The position numbers and the translations under genes were made by a program. A model generated the notes under the pieces. That model saw only the letters and a program-made list of their open reading frames with translations, was not told the DNA's origin and searched no databases. Shown one piece after another: positions 8,620 to 16,359 of a stretch of 32,176 nucleotides of DNA; position 1 is the first letter of the stretch, and each line of letters begins with the position of its first letter. The stretch comes from Pelotomaculum sp. UBA5255. Lineage in GTDB: Bacteria; Bacillota; Desulfotomaculia; Desulfotomaculales; Pelotomaculaceae. Where the stretch lies: positions 1 through 32,176 of the forward strand of contig DHTR01000101.1 of the NCBI GenBank assembly GCA_002408725.1. Reading direction: 5' to 3'.

Positions 8620-9381
8620 ATGATAGAGGAAATTTGGAAGGAATACGGTTCAACAAAAAGCATCCACGCCCGTCAAGAATTGATCCTGTCCTACCTCTGG
8701 CTGGTAAGAAATATCGCCGGCCGTTTAGAAGCAAGGTATCCATCCAGCCTCGCCCAGGAGGACCTGGAAGGAGCCGGGCTGCTGGGACTTATTGATGCCA
8801 TAGAAAAATATGATTTGAATAAAGGCGTTAAGTTTGAAATATATGCCTCAGTCAGAATCAGGGGCTCGATCCTCGATGAGGTGAGGAGGCAGAGCTGGAT
8901 CCCGAGGAGTACCTGGGATAAGCTTAAAAAATATCTTGCTGCCAAAGAAAGCCTGGAGAAAGAGTTTGGCAGCGAGGCGTCCGAGCAAGTCCTGGCGTCG
9001 AAGCTGGGAATTAGTGTTGTTGAGTTGAGAAAGTTAACCATTCATTTAAACAAGAACACACTGGTTTCATTGGAAGGTATGTATGTACATAAAGATGGGG
9101 AAACAACCGGCTATGCCTATTCCCTGGAGGACTGCTCCAGTCCGGATCCCCTGGAGGTTCTGTTGCAAAATGAAAGCCGCGATATTCTGGTTCAGGCCAT
9201 CAATAAGTTGGAAGAAAAAGATAGACTGGTGCTGGCGTTATATTACCAGGAGGAACTGACATTAAAAGAAATTGGAAAAATCATCGACGTATCCGAATCT
9301 AGGGTGTGCCAACTGCACTCCAGAGCAATAAAAAGGCTCAAAAGCCATTTTAGAGGGGATGTTTTATGTCAGAATTGTTAA
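8620..9381 (+). CDS. fliA: Flagellar RNA polymerase sigma factor (SigD/FliA, sigma-28 family)
   Basis: This sigma-70 family protein is 253 aa. Region 2 includes EDLEGAGLLGLIDAIEKYDLNKGVKFEIYASVRIRGSILDEVRR followed by QSWIPR, which is characteristic of the FliA/SigD group. Region 4 ends in the helix-turn-helix LTLKEIGKIIDVSESRVCQLHSRAI. It directs RNA polymerase to late flagellar, chemotaxis and flagellin genes. It starts at ATG 8620 behind AAGCGGGGTGAT, touching the PilZ gene stop. The last 16 bases overlap the next gene. An anti-sigma factor FlgM is not encoded in the window. Confidence 0.95.
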   Translation: MIEEIWKEYGSTKSIHARQELILSYLWLVRNIAGRLEARYPSSLAQEDLEGAGLLGLIDAIEKYDLNKGVKFEIYASVRIRGSILDEVRRQSWIPRSTWDKLKKYLAAKESLEKEFGSEASEQVLASKLGISVVELRKLTIHLNKNTLVSLEGMYVHKDGETTGYAYSLEDCSSPDPLEVLLQNESRDILVQAINKLEEKDRLVLALYYQEELTLKEIGKIIDVSESRVCQLHSRAIKRLKSHFRGDVLCQNC

Positions 9382-9863
9382 CAATGTCATTCATTCCTGG
9401 TATAATGCAAAAAGTTCAAGTAAACCAGCAATTGATTCTTGTTGTTGCATCGACAGAAGCAGTGCTTTTTATATTAGTAATCCTGTTTTTATTAGGACGA
9501 AATAAGCATAAAAAGAGAAGTTTTCATCATGAACTTGCCGGTTTTATGGAAGAGGGAGATGCTGACATTGGCAGCAGGATTATCAATATAGATTCGAGGC
9601 TGGACCTGTTGGTTGACAAGGTTAAAAGTGTTCTGACTCAACTGGCAAGTATCGAGGAACAAATGCAGAAAATCACAGATTGTAGCGGTAATAACAGAAG
9701 CGGGGCTCCAAAAAAAAGTCAAGCAGAAGTATTGAAAATATATGAAAATATTTATAGAGCCTACGACAGCGGAGTACGGGTAAATGAACTCTCACGTAAA
9801 TTCGGGCGTAGTAGTGGAGAAATAGAACTGATTCTGAACATTAGAAAAGTACAATCGAGGTGA
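9366..9863 (+). CDS. SwrB-like membrane protein downstream of sigD
   Basis: This 165-aa protein has one N-terminal membrane helix (about residues 22-43), then a KHKKRS basic stop, a coiled-coil-like middle (~60-105) and a C-terminal helix-turn-helix-like module (VLKIYENIYRAYDSGVRVNELSRKFGRSSGEIELILNI). This architecture, length and position directly after sigD match SwrB of Bacillus (167 aa, also right after sigD), which helps activate the flagellar export apparatus. Sequence identity to SwrB cannot be measured here, so this is an inferred functional homologue. ATG 9366 has GAGGGG about 8 nt upstream and overlaps sigD. Confidence 0.7.
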   Translation: MSELLTMSFIPGIMQKVQVNQQLILVVASTEAVLFILVILFLLGRNKHKKRSFHHELAGFMEEGDADIGSRIINIDSRLDLLVDKVKSVLTQLASIEEQMQKITDCSGNNRSGAPKKSQAEVLKIYENIYRAYDSGVRVNELSRKFGRSSGEIELILNIRKVQSR

Positions 9864-9867
9864 CGAT

Positions 9868-10629
9868 ATGATTCGCGGTTTATATACTTCCGCTAGCGGT
9901 TTAGCGACCGGGCAAAAAAGATTGGAAGTCGTTTCAAATAATATAGCCAATGTCAGCACAAATGGGTATAGAAGAGACAAGGTAGCGGTTGCCCCTTTTT
10001 TGGAGCATCTCGTCGGCCACAGCGACCGGGGTAACGGCCATCCTGAACAGACGGTTATCGGCAGGATGACGTACGGTTCAACTGTTGACGAAATCCTTCC
10101 GGATCTACGGCCGGGTTTGTTGGAGCAGACCAATAATCCCACCGATCTAGCGATAACGGGCAACGGCTTTTTTAGCGTCCAAACACCGGACGGTGATACC
10201 CTCTACACCAGGGACGGCGCTTTTAGGGTCGACCAGGAGGGATATCTGGTTACTGCAGCCGGCGACCGGGTTCTGGGCAGTAACGAGCTACTGCAGCCTG
10301 GGAAAGATTTTAGAGTTGATACTGACGGAGGAATCTACTCCTCCGATGGAATGCTGGTTGACACCATCTTGGTGGTTCAATTTGATGATAATACGGAGTT
10401 AACAAAGGTTCAAAACAACTGTTTTGCTCTGCCACCCGGTAGTCAGCCGGATATACTTCCGAATCCCGTTTTGGCTCAGGGCTATTTGGAGAAATCAAAT
10501 GTGAATCTCGTGGACGAGATGGTTGATTTAATCGAAGTATCACGGACATATCAAATTAATCAAAGGCTCCTTCGGGCCCAGGACGAAATCCTGGAAAAGG
10601 CGGTCACCCAAATAGGAGTTGTCAAGTAA
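9868..10629 (+). CDS. Flagellar basal-body rod protein, FlgF/FlgG family
   Basis: The protein is 253 aa. It opens with the conserved rod/hook N-terminus (MIRGLYTSASGLATGQKRLEVVSNNIANVSTNGYRRD) and has the NPTDLAITGNGFFSV and YTRDGAFRVDQEGYLV motifs. It ends with the conserved C-terminal helix NVNLVDEMVDLIEVSRTYQINQRLLRAQDEILEKAV. Both ends pair to form the coiled coil of the axial structure. It could be FlgF (FlhO) or FlgG (FlhP); the length is nearer to FlgF/G than to FlgE. It is exported by the apparatus encoded upstream. ATG 9868 follows a GAGGTGA motif. Confidence 0.9.
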   Translation: MIRGLYTSASGLATGQKRLEVVSNNIANVSTNGYRRDKVAVAPFLEHLVGHSDRGNGHPEQTVIGRMTYGSTVDEILPDLRPGLLEQTNNPTDLAITGNGFFSVQTPDGDTLYTRDGAFRVDQEGYLVTAAGDRVLGSNELLQPGKDFRVDTDGGIYSSDGMLVDTILVVQFDDNTELTKVQNNCFALPPGSQPDILPNPVLAQGYLEKSNVNLVDEMVDLIEVSRTYQINQRLLRAQDEILEKAVTQIGVVK

Positions 10630-10674
10630 ACCAAAACTATTTACCTTAATTCTATGATCAGAGGGGTGAAATAA

Positions 10675-11661
10675 TTGAAAGAAGCCCTATCGCAGACCGA
10701 AATTGATCAGATTTTAACGGGCATAATGACGGGAAGCCAGTCTGCAAGGGAGAAATACCAGGAATCTCTTAGCCAGGAAGATATTAAATTCTATGATTTC
10801 GGTCTTCCAAATAAATTTTCGAAGGGCAACCTTCAGACACTGCAGATGCTACATGAAAATTTTTCTCGTCTGATCTCCAGTTTCCTCTCCGGGTATTTAC
10901 GAACTAACGTGCAATTGCGGGTCAGCGCGGTGGAACAATTGATTTACGATGACTTCATCCGCTCCATTCCGACGCCGGTTCTAATCACGATTTTTTCCAT
11001 GAATCCCTTGAAGGGCAAGGGCATCATGGCCCTTAGTCCGCAGTTTGTGTTCCCCGTTATCGACCTCCTTTTTGGGGGACCAGGTATTATGCCCAAACGT
11101 ATCCGACATTTTACAGACATAGAGATTTCCATTTTGCGGCGCCTGAATACAAAAATTCTGGATAACCTGGCGGCAGCCTGGTCAGATGTTTTTCCCGTAG
11201 AACCGGAAATTGAATCCATGGAAACAAATCCACTCCTCCATCAGGTTGCACAGCGGAACGAAATCATGGCTCTCCTAACTTTTGACGGGATAATTGGTGG
11301 TTCGGGGAGCGGCGTCGTAACAATTTGTTTCCCTCACGTACTCCTGGAGCCGGTTATAGCACAAATGTCGGCCAGTTACCGTAATACCGTTCCAGACGAG
11401 GACGAGGCGAGGAGTGTTTCCTTCTGGCTGGAACGCTCGGATGTCAAATTGACCACCGTTGCCGGTGAAGTACAAATAACAGTCAATGATTTTCTCCAGC
11501 TCCAGGCTGGCGATATTTTACTGCTTGACCGCAGAATCGGGCAGGATATGGATTTATATGTGGAGAATAAACTTAAATTCAAAGTTCAGGCGGGGACGAT
11601 AGGGCAGCAACTTGGCGTTCAAATACTATCCATGGTTGAGGAGGTCAAGGGCAATGTCTAG
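10675..11661 (+). CDS. fliM: Flagellar motor switch protein FliM
   Basis: FliM is 328 aa here. The N-terminal LSQTEIDQIL (residues 5-14) is the CheY-phosphate binding motif. The CheC-like middle domain includes ENFSRLISSFLSGYLRT and NPLKGKGIMALSPQFVFPVIDLLFGG. The C-terminal SpoA domain spans about residues 250-325. FliM forms the C-ring with FliG and FliY/FliN and sets rotation direction. TTG 10675 is preceded by GAGGGGTGA at ideal distance. The gene overlaps fliY by 8 nt at its 3' end. The 45-nt gap before it shows no clear terminator. Confidence 0.96.
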   Translation: MKEALSQTEIDQILTGIMTGSQSAREKYQESLSQEDIKFYDFGLPNKFSKGNLQTLQMLHENFSRLISSFLSGYLRTNVQLRVSAVEQLIYDDFIRSIPTPVLITIFSMNPLKGKGIMALSPQFVFPVIDLLFGGPGIMPKRIRHFTDIEISILRRLNTKILDNLAAAWSDVFPVEPEIESMETNPLLHQVAQRNEIMALLTFDGIIGGSGSGVVTICFPHVLLEPVIAQMSASYRNTVPDEDEARSVSFWLERSDVKLTTVAGEVQITVNDFLQLQAGDILLLDRRIGQDMDLYVENKLKFKVQAGTIGQQLGVQILSMVEEVKGNV

Positions 11662-12682
11662 TAAGCTATTGCTTCAAGAGGAAATTGACGCTTTACTGGG
11701 CAGGCTGAATCAGGAGCAGGAAAGTTCCAAACCTCCTCAGGAGGGCCAGAGCGATAAAATACTTCAAATCTCCACTGGCTTAATGGCTCAGATAGAAAAA
11801 AGCTTCGCTGTTATCCTTAACACCAGTATCAGTGTTGCGAGTCCCAAGGCTGAATATCTCATGGGCAAGGAGTTGCCGGAAGGTCTTGTATTTCCGCTTG
11901 TAGCCGGGAAAGGCGTGTTTACCGGCGAGTTGGCAGGTCAAACCATGTTTCTGCTAAAGCTCACGGATGCTTCCAAACTGGCCGCAGCCCTTATCGGTAA
12001 TCCTGGCGCGTCTCCGGGAAATGAGCTTTCAGAGGATGCAATGGGTGTTGTCAGTGAAATATTCAACCAGGTTATCTTGATCTTTGGAGATGTTCTCAAA
12101 GAGCAGATGAGCAAAGAAACAGCAGTTGACCCACAAACACCGGTAATTTTGCGGAAAGCCGATGATTTATTGTCGCTCCTTCACAATGAACAGCCCGGCT
12201 TACTTGTAACGTATGAGATCAAGGTTGCTGAGAACTTAACCATTCAGCTTTACCAGGTAATGAGTGTGAATTTAGTGGAAGCGCTGTCCCAGGATGTTCA
12301 TTTAAGCAACTCAAGATCCCAAGATCAGCCCGGGCCACCTGTCTCCCCCCCTGACGCTCCCGGCGCGCCTTCTTCAACCCGGGTAGATTATCAAATTCCA
12401 TTGGATAGTTCAATCGACAAGAACAAATTGAACTTGATCTTGGAAATACCGTTAAAAGTCTCGGTAGTGCTTGGTAAAACAAGAGTTCCTATCAAAAAGG
12501 TTTTAGAGCTTACCACGGGGTCGCTCGTCGAACTATCATCCAAGGTCAGTGAACCGGTTGACGTGCTGGTGAACGGTACACTGGTCGCCAGGGGTGAGGT
12601 AATTGTTGTCAATGAAAACTTTGGAGTGCGTATTAACAGTATCATTAGTCCTGAAGAGAGAATTAAATACCTGGAGGGTTAA
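11654..12682 (+). CDS. fliY: Flagellar motor switch phosphatase FliY (CheC-FliN fusion)
   Basis: This ~342-aa protein combines an N-terminal CheY-binding-like motif (LLQEEIDALL, residues 6-15), a CheC-type phosphatase domain (~30-205) and a C-terminal FliN/SpoA domain (~265-335). A Pro-rich linker lies between them (QDQPGPPVSPPDAPGAPSS). In Bacillus-type motors FliY replaces FliN and dephosphorylates CheY-P. The second CheC motif keeps the ExxN pair in SEIFNQ, but the residue four before Glu is Gly rather than the usual Asp/Ser, so activity is uncertain. ATG 11654 has GAGGAGG about 9 nt upstream. It overlaps fliM by 8 nt and is the last flagellar gene before a change of content. Confidence 0.93.
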   Translation: MSSKLLLQEEIDALLGRLNQEQESSKPPQEGQSDKILQISTGLMAQIEKSFAVILNTSISVASPKAEYLMGKELPEGLVFPLVAGKGVFTGELAGQTMFLLKLTDASKLAAALIGNPGASPGNELSEDAMGVVSEIFNQVILIFGDVLKEQMSKETAVDPQTPVILRKADDLLSLLHNEQPGLLVTYEIKVAENLTIQLYQVMSVNLVEALSQDVHLSNSRSQDQPGPPVSPPDAPGAPSSTRVDYQIPLDSSIDKNKLNLILEIPLKVSVVLGKTRVPIKKVLELTTGSLVELSSKVSEPVDVLVNGTLVARGEVIVVNENFGVRINSIISPEERIKYLEG

Positions 12683-12846
12683 CCCTTAATTGCTGAAAAG
12701 CCTAAGATATTAAAAGGTCATTTATAACTCACCCCAAAACATCATGGAAACCAATAATCATAATTGGACTTCTAACGGACTTTAGACTTAAAAATAAAAA
12801 CTGGTTGAAAGAAGCGATTAAAAATTCTTGGAGGTTCGGTAGCGGT
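12683..12846 (+). other. Intergenic gap after the flagellar operon
   Basis: This 164-nt AT-rich gap follows fliY. I see no convincing hairpin with a T-run and no clear promoter hexamers. A short CCAAT...ATTGG palindrome near 12750-12770 is too weak to call. Where the flagellar transcript ends is not visible. Confidence 0.4.
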
Positions 12847-13359
12847 ATGGCGAAAATTGGATTGAAGGGTAAACAGTGGCTAAAAGGTTTTCACATACTT
12901 TTCATTTGTGCCTGGGTAGGCACGGGCATCTCTATGCTCTTGATCGGCTTTGTCAAGGCACGCGTGCCCAATGGAGACGAGCTTTACGCCTTTAACGTCG
13001 CCATCAAGCTGCTGGACGAATTCATTATCATTCCAGCGGCTTTCGGCTCTCTGATTACCGGAATTTTGCTTTGCTGGTTGACTAACTGGGGTTTTTTTAA
13101 ATTCAACTGGATTATTTTCAAGTGGATCTCAACTATCGCCCAAATTTTATTCGGCACCTTCTTTTTGGGTCCATGGACCAACGGGGCGACTGCCATAGCC
13201 GGAGCAGAACGTGTTCTGGCGCTTCAAAACACGACATACCTGTATTTCAAGCAAATGAATAACTGTTTTGGCGCCGTCCAAATGATCTTGCTCATTGCAG
13301 TCATTTTTATTTCGGTTCTCAAGCCATGGGGGAAAAGAGACAAGCAGTCCGGGGCTTGA
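12847..13359 (+). CDS. DUF2269-like integral membrane protein
   Basis: The ~170-aa protein has four predicted membrane helices: WLKGFHILFICAWVGTGISMLL, FIIIPAAFGSLITGILLCWL, WIIFKWISTIAQILFGTFFLG and CFGAVQMILLIAVIFISVL. The HxxFxxxWVG start and the helix pattern resemble DUF2269 proteins, whose role is unknown. ATG 12847 is preferred, though the GGAGG upstream is ~12 nt away. A TTG at 12805 would add 14 residues. It is not flagellar and stands alone between the flagellar operon and a convergent nitroreductase gene. Confidence 0.65.
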   Translation: MAKIGLKGKQWLKGFHILFICAWVGTGISMLLIGFVKARVPNGDELYAFNVAIKLLDEFIIIPAAFGSLITGILLCWLTNWGFFKFNWIIFKWISTIAQILFGTFFLGPWTNGATAIAGAERVLALQNTTYLYFKQMNNCFGAVQMILLIAVIFISVLKPWGKRDKQSGA

Positions 13360-13741
13360 TTATTGACCGTAAACCGCGCATGAAAACTCAATTAGTTAGG
13401 TTTCTGACCTGGGAAAGGGTAATTTCACTCTAGCTATTACTTTTGGGGCGAGGCATCCAGGGCAGGCGGTGACGCTATCAGACGGGCTTGATATTTATAA
13501 GGATTGAAGGGGTTGCTGTTTTCAGCCGCCCCTTCAATCCTTTAGCTTGAGTATGACAGTGCTCCCGGAAAGCCCCGCCCTTGCTGAATTTATCGCGTGG
13601 TACAATTTAAGTCGTCCATAAAATGAAAGCATACTCAACCCTCGGCCACAAGGTATGGAAATTTCTTACTGTCAAGCTAAAGTTTAACGAACCGACACTG
13701 ATTCCAAGTTCGATTCATATGTGAATTCAACTGCTAAATCT
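13360..13741. other. 382-nt intergenic region between convergent genes
   Basis: This stretch separates the DUF2269-like gene (+) from the nitroreductase gene (-). Its main feature is the long hairpin at 13499-13543, listed separately. A 9-bp inverted repeat (TTGAGTATG at about 13546, CATACTCAA at about 13630) follows, enclosing ~75 nt. I could not match the region to any riboswitch or RNA family I know, and no open frame looks coding. Confidence 0.4.
13499..13543. terminator. Long hairpin, probable bidirectional terminator
   Basis: AAGGATTGAAGGGG (13499-13512) is perfectly complemented by CCCCTTCAATCCTT (13529-13542). The inner bases GCTG and CAGC extend the stem to almost 20 bp around a TTTT loop. 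It lies between convergent genes, which fits a bidirectional terminator, but the T-run after either arm is weak (TTTAG on +). A repeat element or a recombination remnant is also possible. Confidence 0.55.
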
Positions 13742-14254
13742 TTACCAGCGTTCATATCTCACCAGTTCCGAAAGGGGTTTACGTTTTTTGGGTCCTACCA
13801 TATCTGCGGGGTAACCCAGAGTGGTAAACGCAACAGGTTCCACGTCATCCGGCAGACCCAGCACCTCCCGTGCAGCTTTTGGATCAAAGGCTGCAATCCA
13901 ACAGGTTCCCAGCCCCAGCTCGGTTGCCGCCAGAATCAGGTGATCCATGGCAATGGTGGCATCCACCTCCCCGTAGCACTTGCCGTCGTCTTTTCTCGTC
14001 CAGGCCTGTCCCGGGGCGAAACAGACGCAGATTACCAGCGGCGCCTCTGTAAAGAAGTCCCTGCCGTAAACCCGGCTCAACTCCTTCTTTCTGCCTTCGG
14101 TTCGGATGACAACAAAAGTAATTGCCTGACGGTTTGCCGCGGTGGGCGCCAGGCGAGCCGCCTCCAGTATCATTCCGAGTTTTTCCTCCTCTACAGGGTC
14201 CGGCCTGTAGGAACGCACACTGTACCTCTTTTCGATCAGCTCAAAAAAATTCAT
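13742..14254 (-). CDS. Nitroreductase family protein
   Basis: This 170-aa flavin-dependent protein has the family's opening (MNFFELIEKRYSVRSYRPDPVEEEKLGMILEAARLAPTAANRQ), where the R-S-x-R-x-Y/F and PTAANRQ segments bind FMN. Further family signs are the DATIAMDHLILAATELGLGTCWIAAFD segment and the C-terminal GYPAD...KKRKPLSELV. Such enzymes reduce nitro groups, quinones or other acceptors with NAD(P)H, and the true substrate here cannot be read. It is at the short end of family lengths and appears complete. GAGG lies about 10 nt before the ATG. It is monocistronic. Confidence 0.9.
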   Translation of the reverse strand: MNFFELIEKRYSVRSYRPDPVEEEKLGMILEAARLAPTAANRQAITFVVIRTEGRKKELSRVYGRDFFTEAPLVICVCFAPGQAWTRKDDGKCYGEVDATIAMDHLILAATELGLGTCWIAAFDPKAAREVLGLPDDVEPVAFTTLGYPADMVGPKKRKPLSELVRYERW

Positions 14255-14580
14255 TCCCTGCGTACCTCACTTAATTTTTTAAATTAACCTATCTAAAAAT
14301 CTATCAATATTTATACGTAAGATAGCATTTCCTTTTTTCTACGTGTATAATGGGAACAGATTAATTACTTGTTTCTTCCGGCGCCCGAAGAATTCCTGCA
14401 GTGCATCGCCAAAACTATAAAGTATCAGAAAAGGCGCAAGTCGGAGATACAGCAGTGAATACTGCAGTTTACACCGGACACGCGGGATTGGAATTATTCC
14501 TCTGAACAGTCTGCTTTGTAAGGTATTTACAAAAGCCACCATTCTTTGGTGGCTTTTGTGCTTTAGCTTAAATAATATAG
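14255..14580. other. Intergenic region between nitroreductase and selC
   Basis: This 326-nt stretch shows nothing coding that I can support. It contains the hairpin terminator at 14531-14557 downstream of selC and presumably the promoter of the nitroreductase gene near 14260-14330, where AT-rich sequence occurs without a clear pair of hexamers. Confidence 0.4.
14531..14557 (-). terminator. Terminator downstream of tRNA-Sec
   Basis: AAAAGCCACC (14531-14540) and GGTGGCTTTT (14548-14557) form a perfect 10-bp stem with a 7-nt loop. On the minus strand the stem ends in TTTT, about 24 nt after the tRNA 3' end, as expected for a factor-independent terminator of selC. The symmetry means it could also work on the plus strand. 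Confidence 0.75.
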
Positions 14581-14674
14581 TGAGGAGAAGTCGGAATCGA
14601 ACCGGACTCCCACCTGCGTGACAGGTAGGCTTAACGGGTTTGAAGCCCGCAGGGGACCTTCCCCGTTTCTCCCC
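14581..14674 (-). tRNA. selC: tRNA-Sec (anticodon UCA)
   Basis: On the minus strand a 94-nt tRNA folds with an 8-bp acceptor stem (GGGGAGAA with TTCTCCTC, one G-U pair) and discriminator A. It has a D-arm GGGGA-AGG-TCCCC, an anticodon arm GCGGG-CTTCAAA-CCCGT with anticodon TCA, and an 8-bp extra arm (CCTACCTG with CAGGTGGG). The T-loop is TTCGATT. The 8-bp acceptor, UCA anticodon and long extra arm identify selenocysteine tRNA, so the host should read some UGA codons as selenocysteine. CCA is not encoded. The T-stem is imperfect: TCCGG faces CCGAC with two mismatches, or GTCCGG pairs with one bulged C. selA, selB and selD are not in the window. Confidence 0.9.
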
Positions 14675-14682
14675 ACAGATAA

Positions 14683-14712
14683 ATTCTATCATTTAATTTA
14701 ACAATATATCAA
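14683..14712 (-). promoter_or_regulatory. Promoter of tRNA-Sec
   Basis: On the minus strand TTGATA (14707-14712) and TAGAAT (14683-14688) are separated by 18 nt. The -10 box ends 8 nt before the first tRNA base, so transcription should start at or next to the mature 5' end. The hexamers are close to the vegetative sigma-A consensus. Confidence 0.65.
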
Positions 14713-14837
14713 ATAAATTATTTTAATTAACCGGGAACCCTCGATTTGTTATCTAAATAAGATGTTGTGGTTGTGTAAAACCTGATAATTTCCCGGCTCA
14801 AGCCCGATTATGATGTACATCTATCCGGCAGCTGCAG

Positions 14838-14843
14838 TATAAT
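14838..14843 (+). promoter_or_regulatory. Possible -10 box upstream of the lysA-type gene
   Basis: A perfect TATAAT lies about 90 nt before the lysA-type start in the intergenic gap (14675-14933). The -35 region is poor: TGTACA is 18 nt upstream and matches TTGACA only partly. The call is tentative. No lysine riboswitch pattern is apparent in this leader. Confidence 0.35.
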
Positions 14844-14933
14844 TGTTTTATTAAACTTTTATCAACGGCCTGTTTTTAGCCAGAGCACGTTTAAAGATAG
14901 AACTAGTATTTCATAACCTGGGAGGAACAAGAC

Positions 14934-16196
14934 ATGGCAGAAAAAAGATTACCTTTTTCGAAGGAGCAGCTGGTTCAGATCATTGAACAATACCCCACCC
15001 CTTTTCATGTTTACGATGAGGCAGCCATCCGGGCTAATGCCCGCAATTTGCTGGAGGCTTTCTCCTGGGCGCCGGGGTTTAAGGAATATTTTGCAGTGAA
15101 GGCGACACCCAACCCGTATATTTTAAAGATGCTTCACGAAGAGGGGTTTGGGGCTGACTGCAGTTCTCTAGCAGAATTGATTTTGTCGGACCGGGTCGGT
15201 ATTCAAGGGGAAGACATCATGTTCACGTCCAACGACACCCCGGTCGAGGATTTTAAGCTGGCCAGAGAAATGGGCGCCGTGATCAACCTGGACGACATCA
15301 GCCATATCGATTACCTGGAAAGACATGCCGGACTTCCCGAACTGCTTTCCTTCCGGTATAACCCAGGGTCGCTGCGCGGGGGGGGTAACGCCATCATCGG
15401 TACTCCGGAGGATTCCAAATACGGCCTGACCCGGAAGCAGCTTCTGGATGCAGTTAGAATCGTGCGGGAGAAGGGCGTAAAGCGACTTGGCCTGCACACG
15501 ATGATTATTTCCAACGAACTGGACCCGGGCTACTTTATTGAGACTGCCAGGATGATGTTCGATTTGGCCCTCGAAATCTACCGGACCCTGAATATTCGCG
15601 TTGAGTTGGTCAATCTCGGGGGGGGCATCGGCATCCCCTACCACCCGGAAGAAGAGGCCGTCGACTTGTTTTATCTGAGCAGGGGCATCCGGCAGGCGTA
15701 TGAGGAGAAGATTGTCGCCAACGGGCTGCACCCTGTTAAGTTGGCCATGGAAAGCGGGCGGATGATTACCGGTCCCTATGGTTACCTGGTGGCGACCGCT
15801 CTGCATAAGAAGGAAATTTACAAGAATTATGTTGGCCTGGACGCCTGTATGGCTGATTTAATGCGCCCTGGATTATACGGCGCCTATCACCATATTACTG
15901 TGGCCGGCAAAGAAGAATGGCCGCACCGCTGTCTTTACGACGTTACCGGGTCGCTCTGTGAGAACAACGACAAATTTGCCATCGACCGGAAGCTGCCGGA
16001 AATTCACCCCGGAGATATCCTGGTCATCCACGATGCGGGTGCGCACGGTCACGCTATGGGCTTTAATTACAACGGGAAATTGCGGTCGGCCGAGCTGCTG
16101 CTAAAGCCCGGCGGCAGGGTTGAAATGATCCGGCGGGCGGAAACCATTGACGACTATTTTGCCACCCTTGATTTTTCGAAGCTTGAACGCCCCTAA
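14934..16196 (+). CDS. lysA: Diaminopimelate decarboxylase family protein
   Basis: This PLP-dependent fold-type III decarboxylase is 420 aa. The Schiff-base lysine is K56 in YFAVKATPNP. The glycine-rich phosphate loop is LVNLGGGIGIPY near residue 226, and MESGRMITGPYG follows near 265. The catalytic Cys region reads GSLCENNDKFA near 341, where classical LysA has CESxD. LysA converts meso-diaminopimelate to lysine. The CENND variant suggests a divergent subgroup that might use another amino-acid substrate. ATG 14934 has GGGAGGA 7 nt upstream. It is monocistronic and lies 163 nt before a cysteine synthase gene. Confidence 0.85.
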   Translation: MAEKRLPFSKEQLVQIIEQYPTPFHVYDEAAIRANARNLLEAFSWAPGFKEYFAVKATPNPYILKMLHEEGFGADCSSLAELILSDRVGIQGEDIMFTSNDTPVEDFKLAREMGAVINLDDISHIDYLERHAGLPELLSFRYNPGSLRGGGNAIIGTPEDSKYGLTRKQLLDAVRIVREKGVKRLGLHTMIISNELDPGYFIETARMMFDLALEIYRTLNIRVELVNLGGGIGIPYHPEEEAVDLFYLSRGIRQAYEEKIVANGLHPVKLAMESGRMITGPYGYLVATALHKKEIYKNYVGLDACMADLMRPGLYGAYHHITVAGKEEWPHRCLYDVTGSLCENNDKFAIDRKLPEIHPGDILVIHDAGAHGHAMGFNYNGKLRSAELLLKPGGRVEMIRRAETIDDYFATLDFSKLERP

Positions 16197-16359
16197 AATA
16201 AGTTGGGCGTCCGATACCCTATGTTATTGACGGGAACCAGATTTCCTTTTGTTTCGACAAGATTACCCTCAAAGCAGGAGAATCAGCTCCGGTTATCGAA
16301 TAACAGAAGGTTCAATATTTGATACTACATTTTGATACTTCACTTGGAGGCGACGTATA

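Noticed and set aside
13360..13741. Possible c-di-GMP (GEMM) or other riboswitch
   Set aside because: The conserved GEMM core elements are missing, and no plus-strand gene follows within range for regulation.
13721..14287. Plus-strand 188-codon open frame opposite the nitroreductase
   Set aside because: It is the antisense shadow of a well-supported nitroreductase gene, rich in Arg, Gly, Ser and Cys with no domain signal.
14339..14692. Minus-strand 117-codon open frame
   Set aside because: It reads straight through the tRNA-Sec gene and its terminator and has no ribosome binding site or family resemblance.
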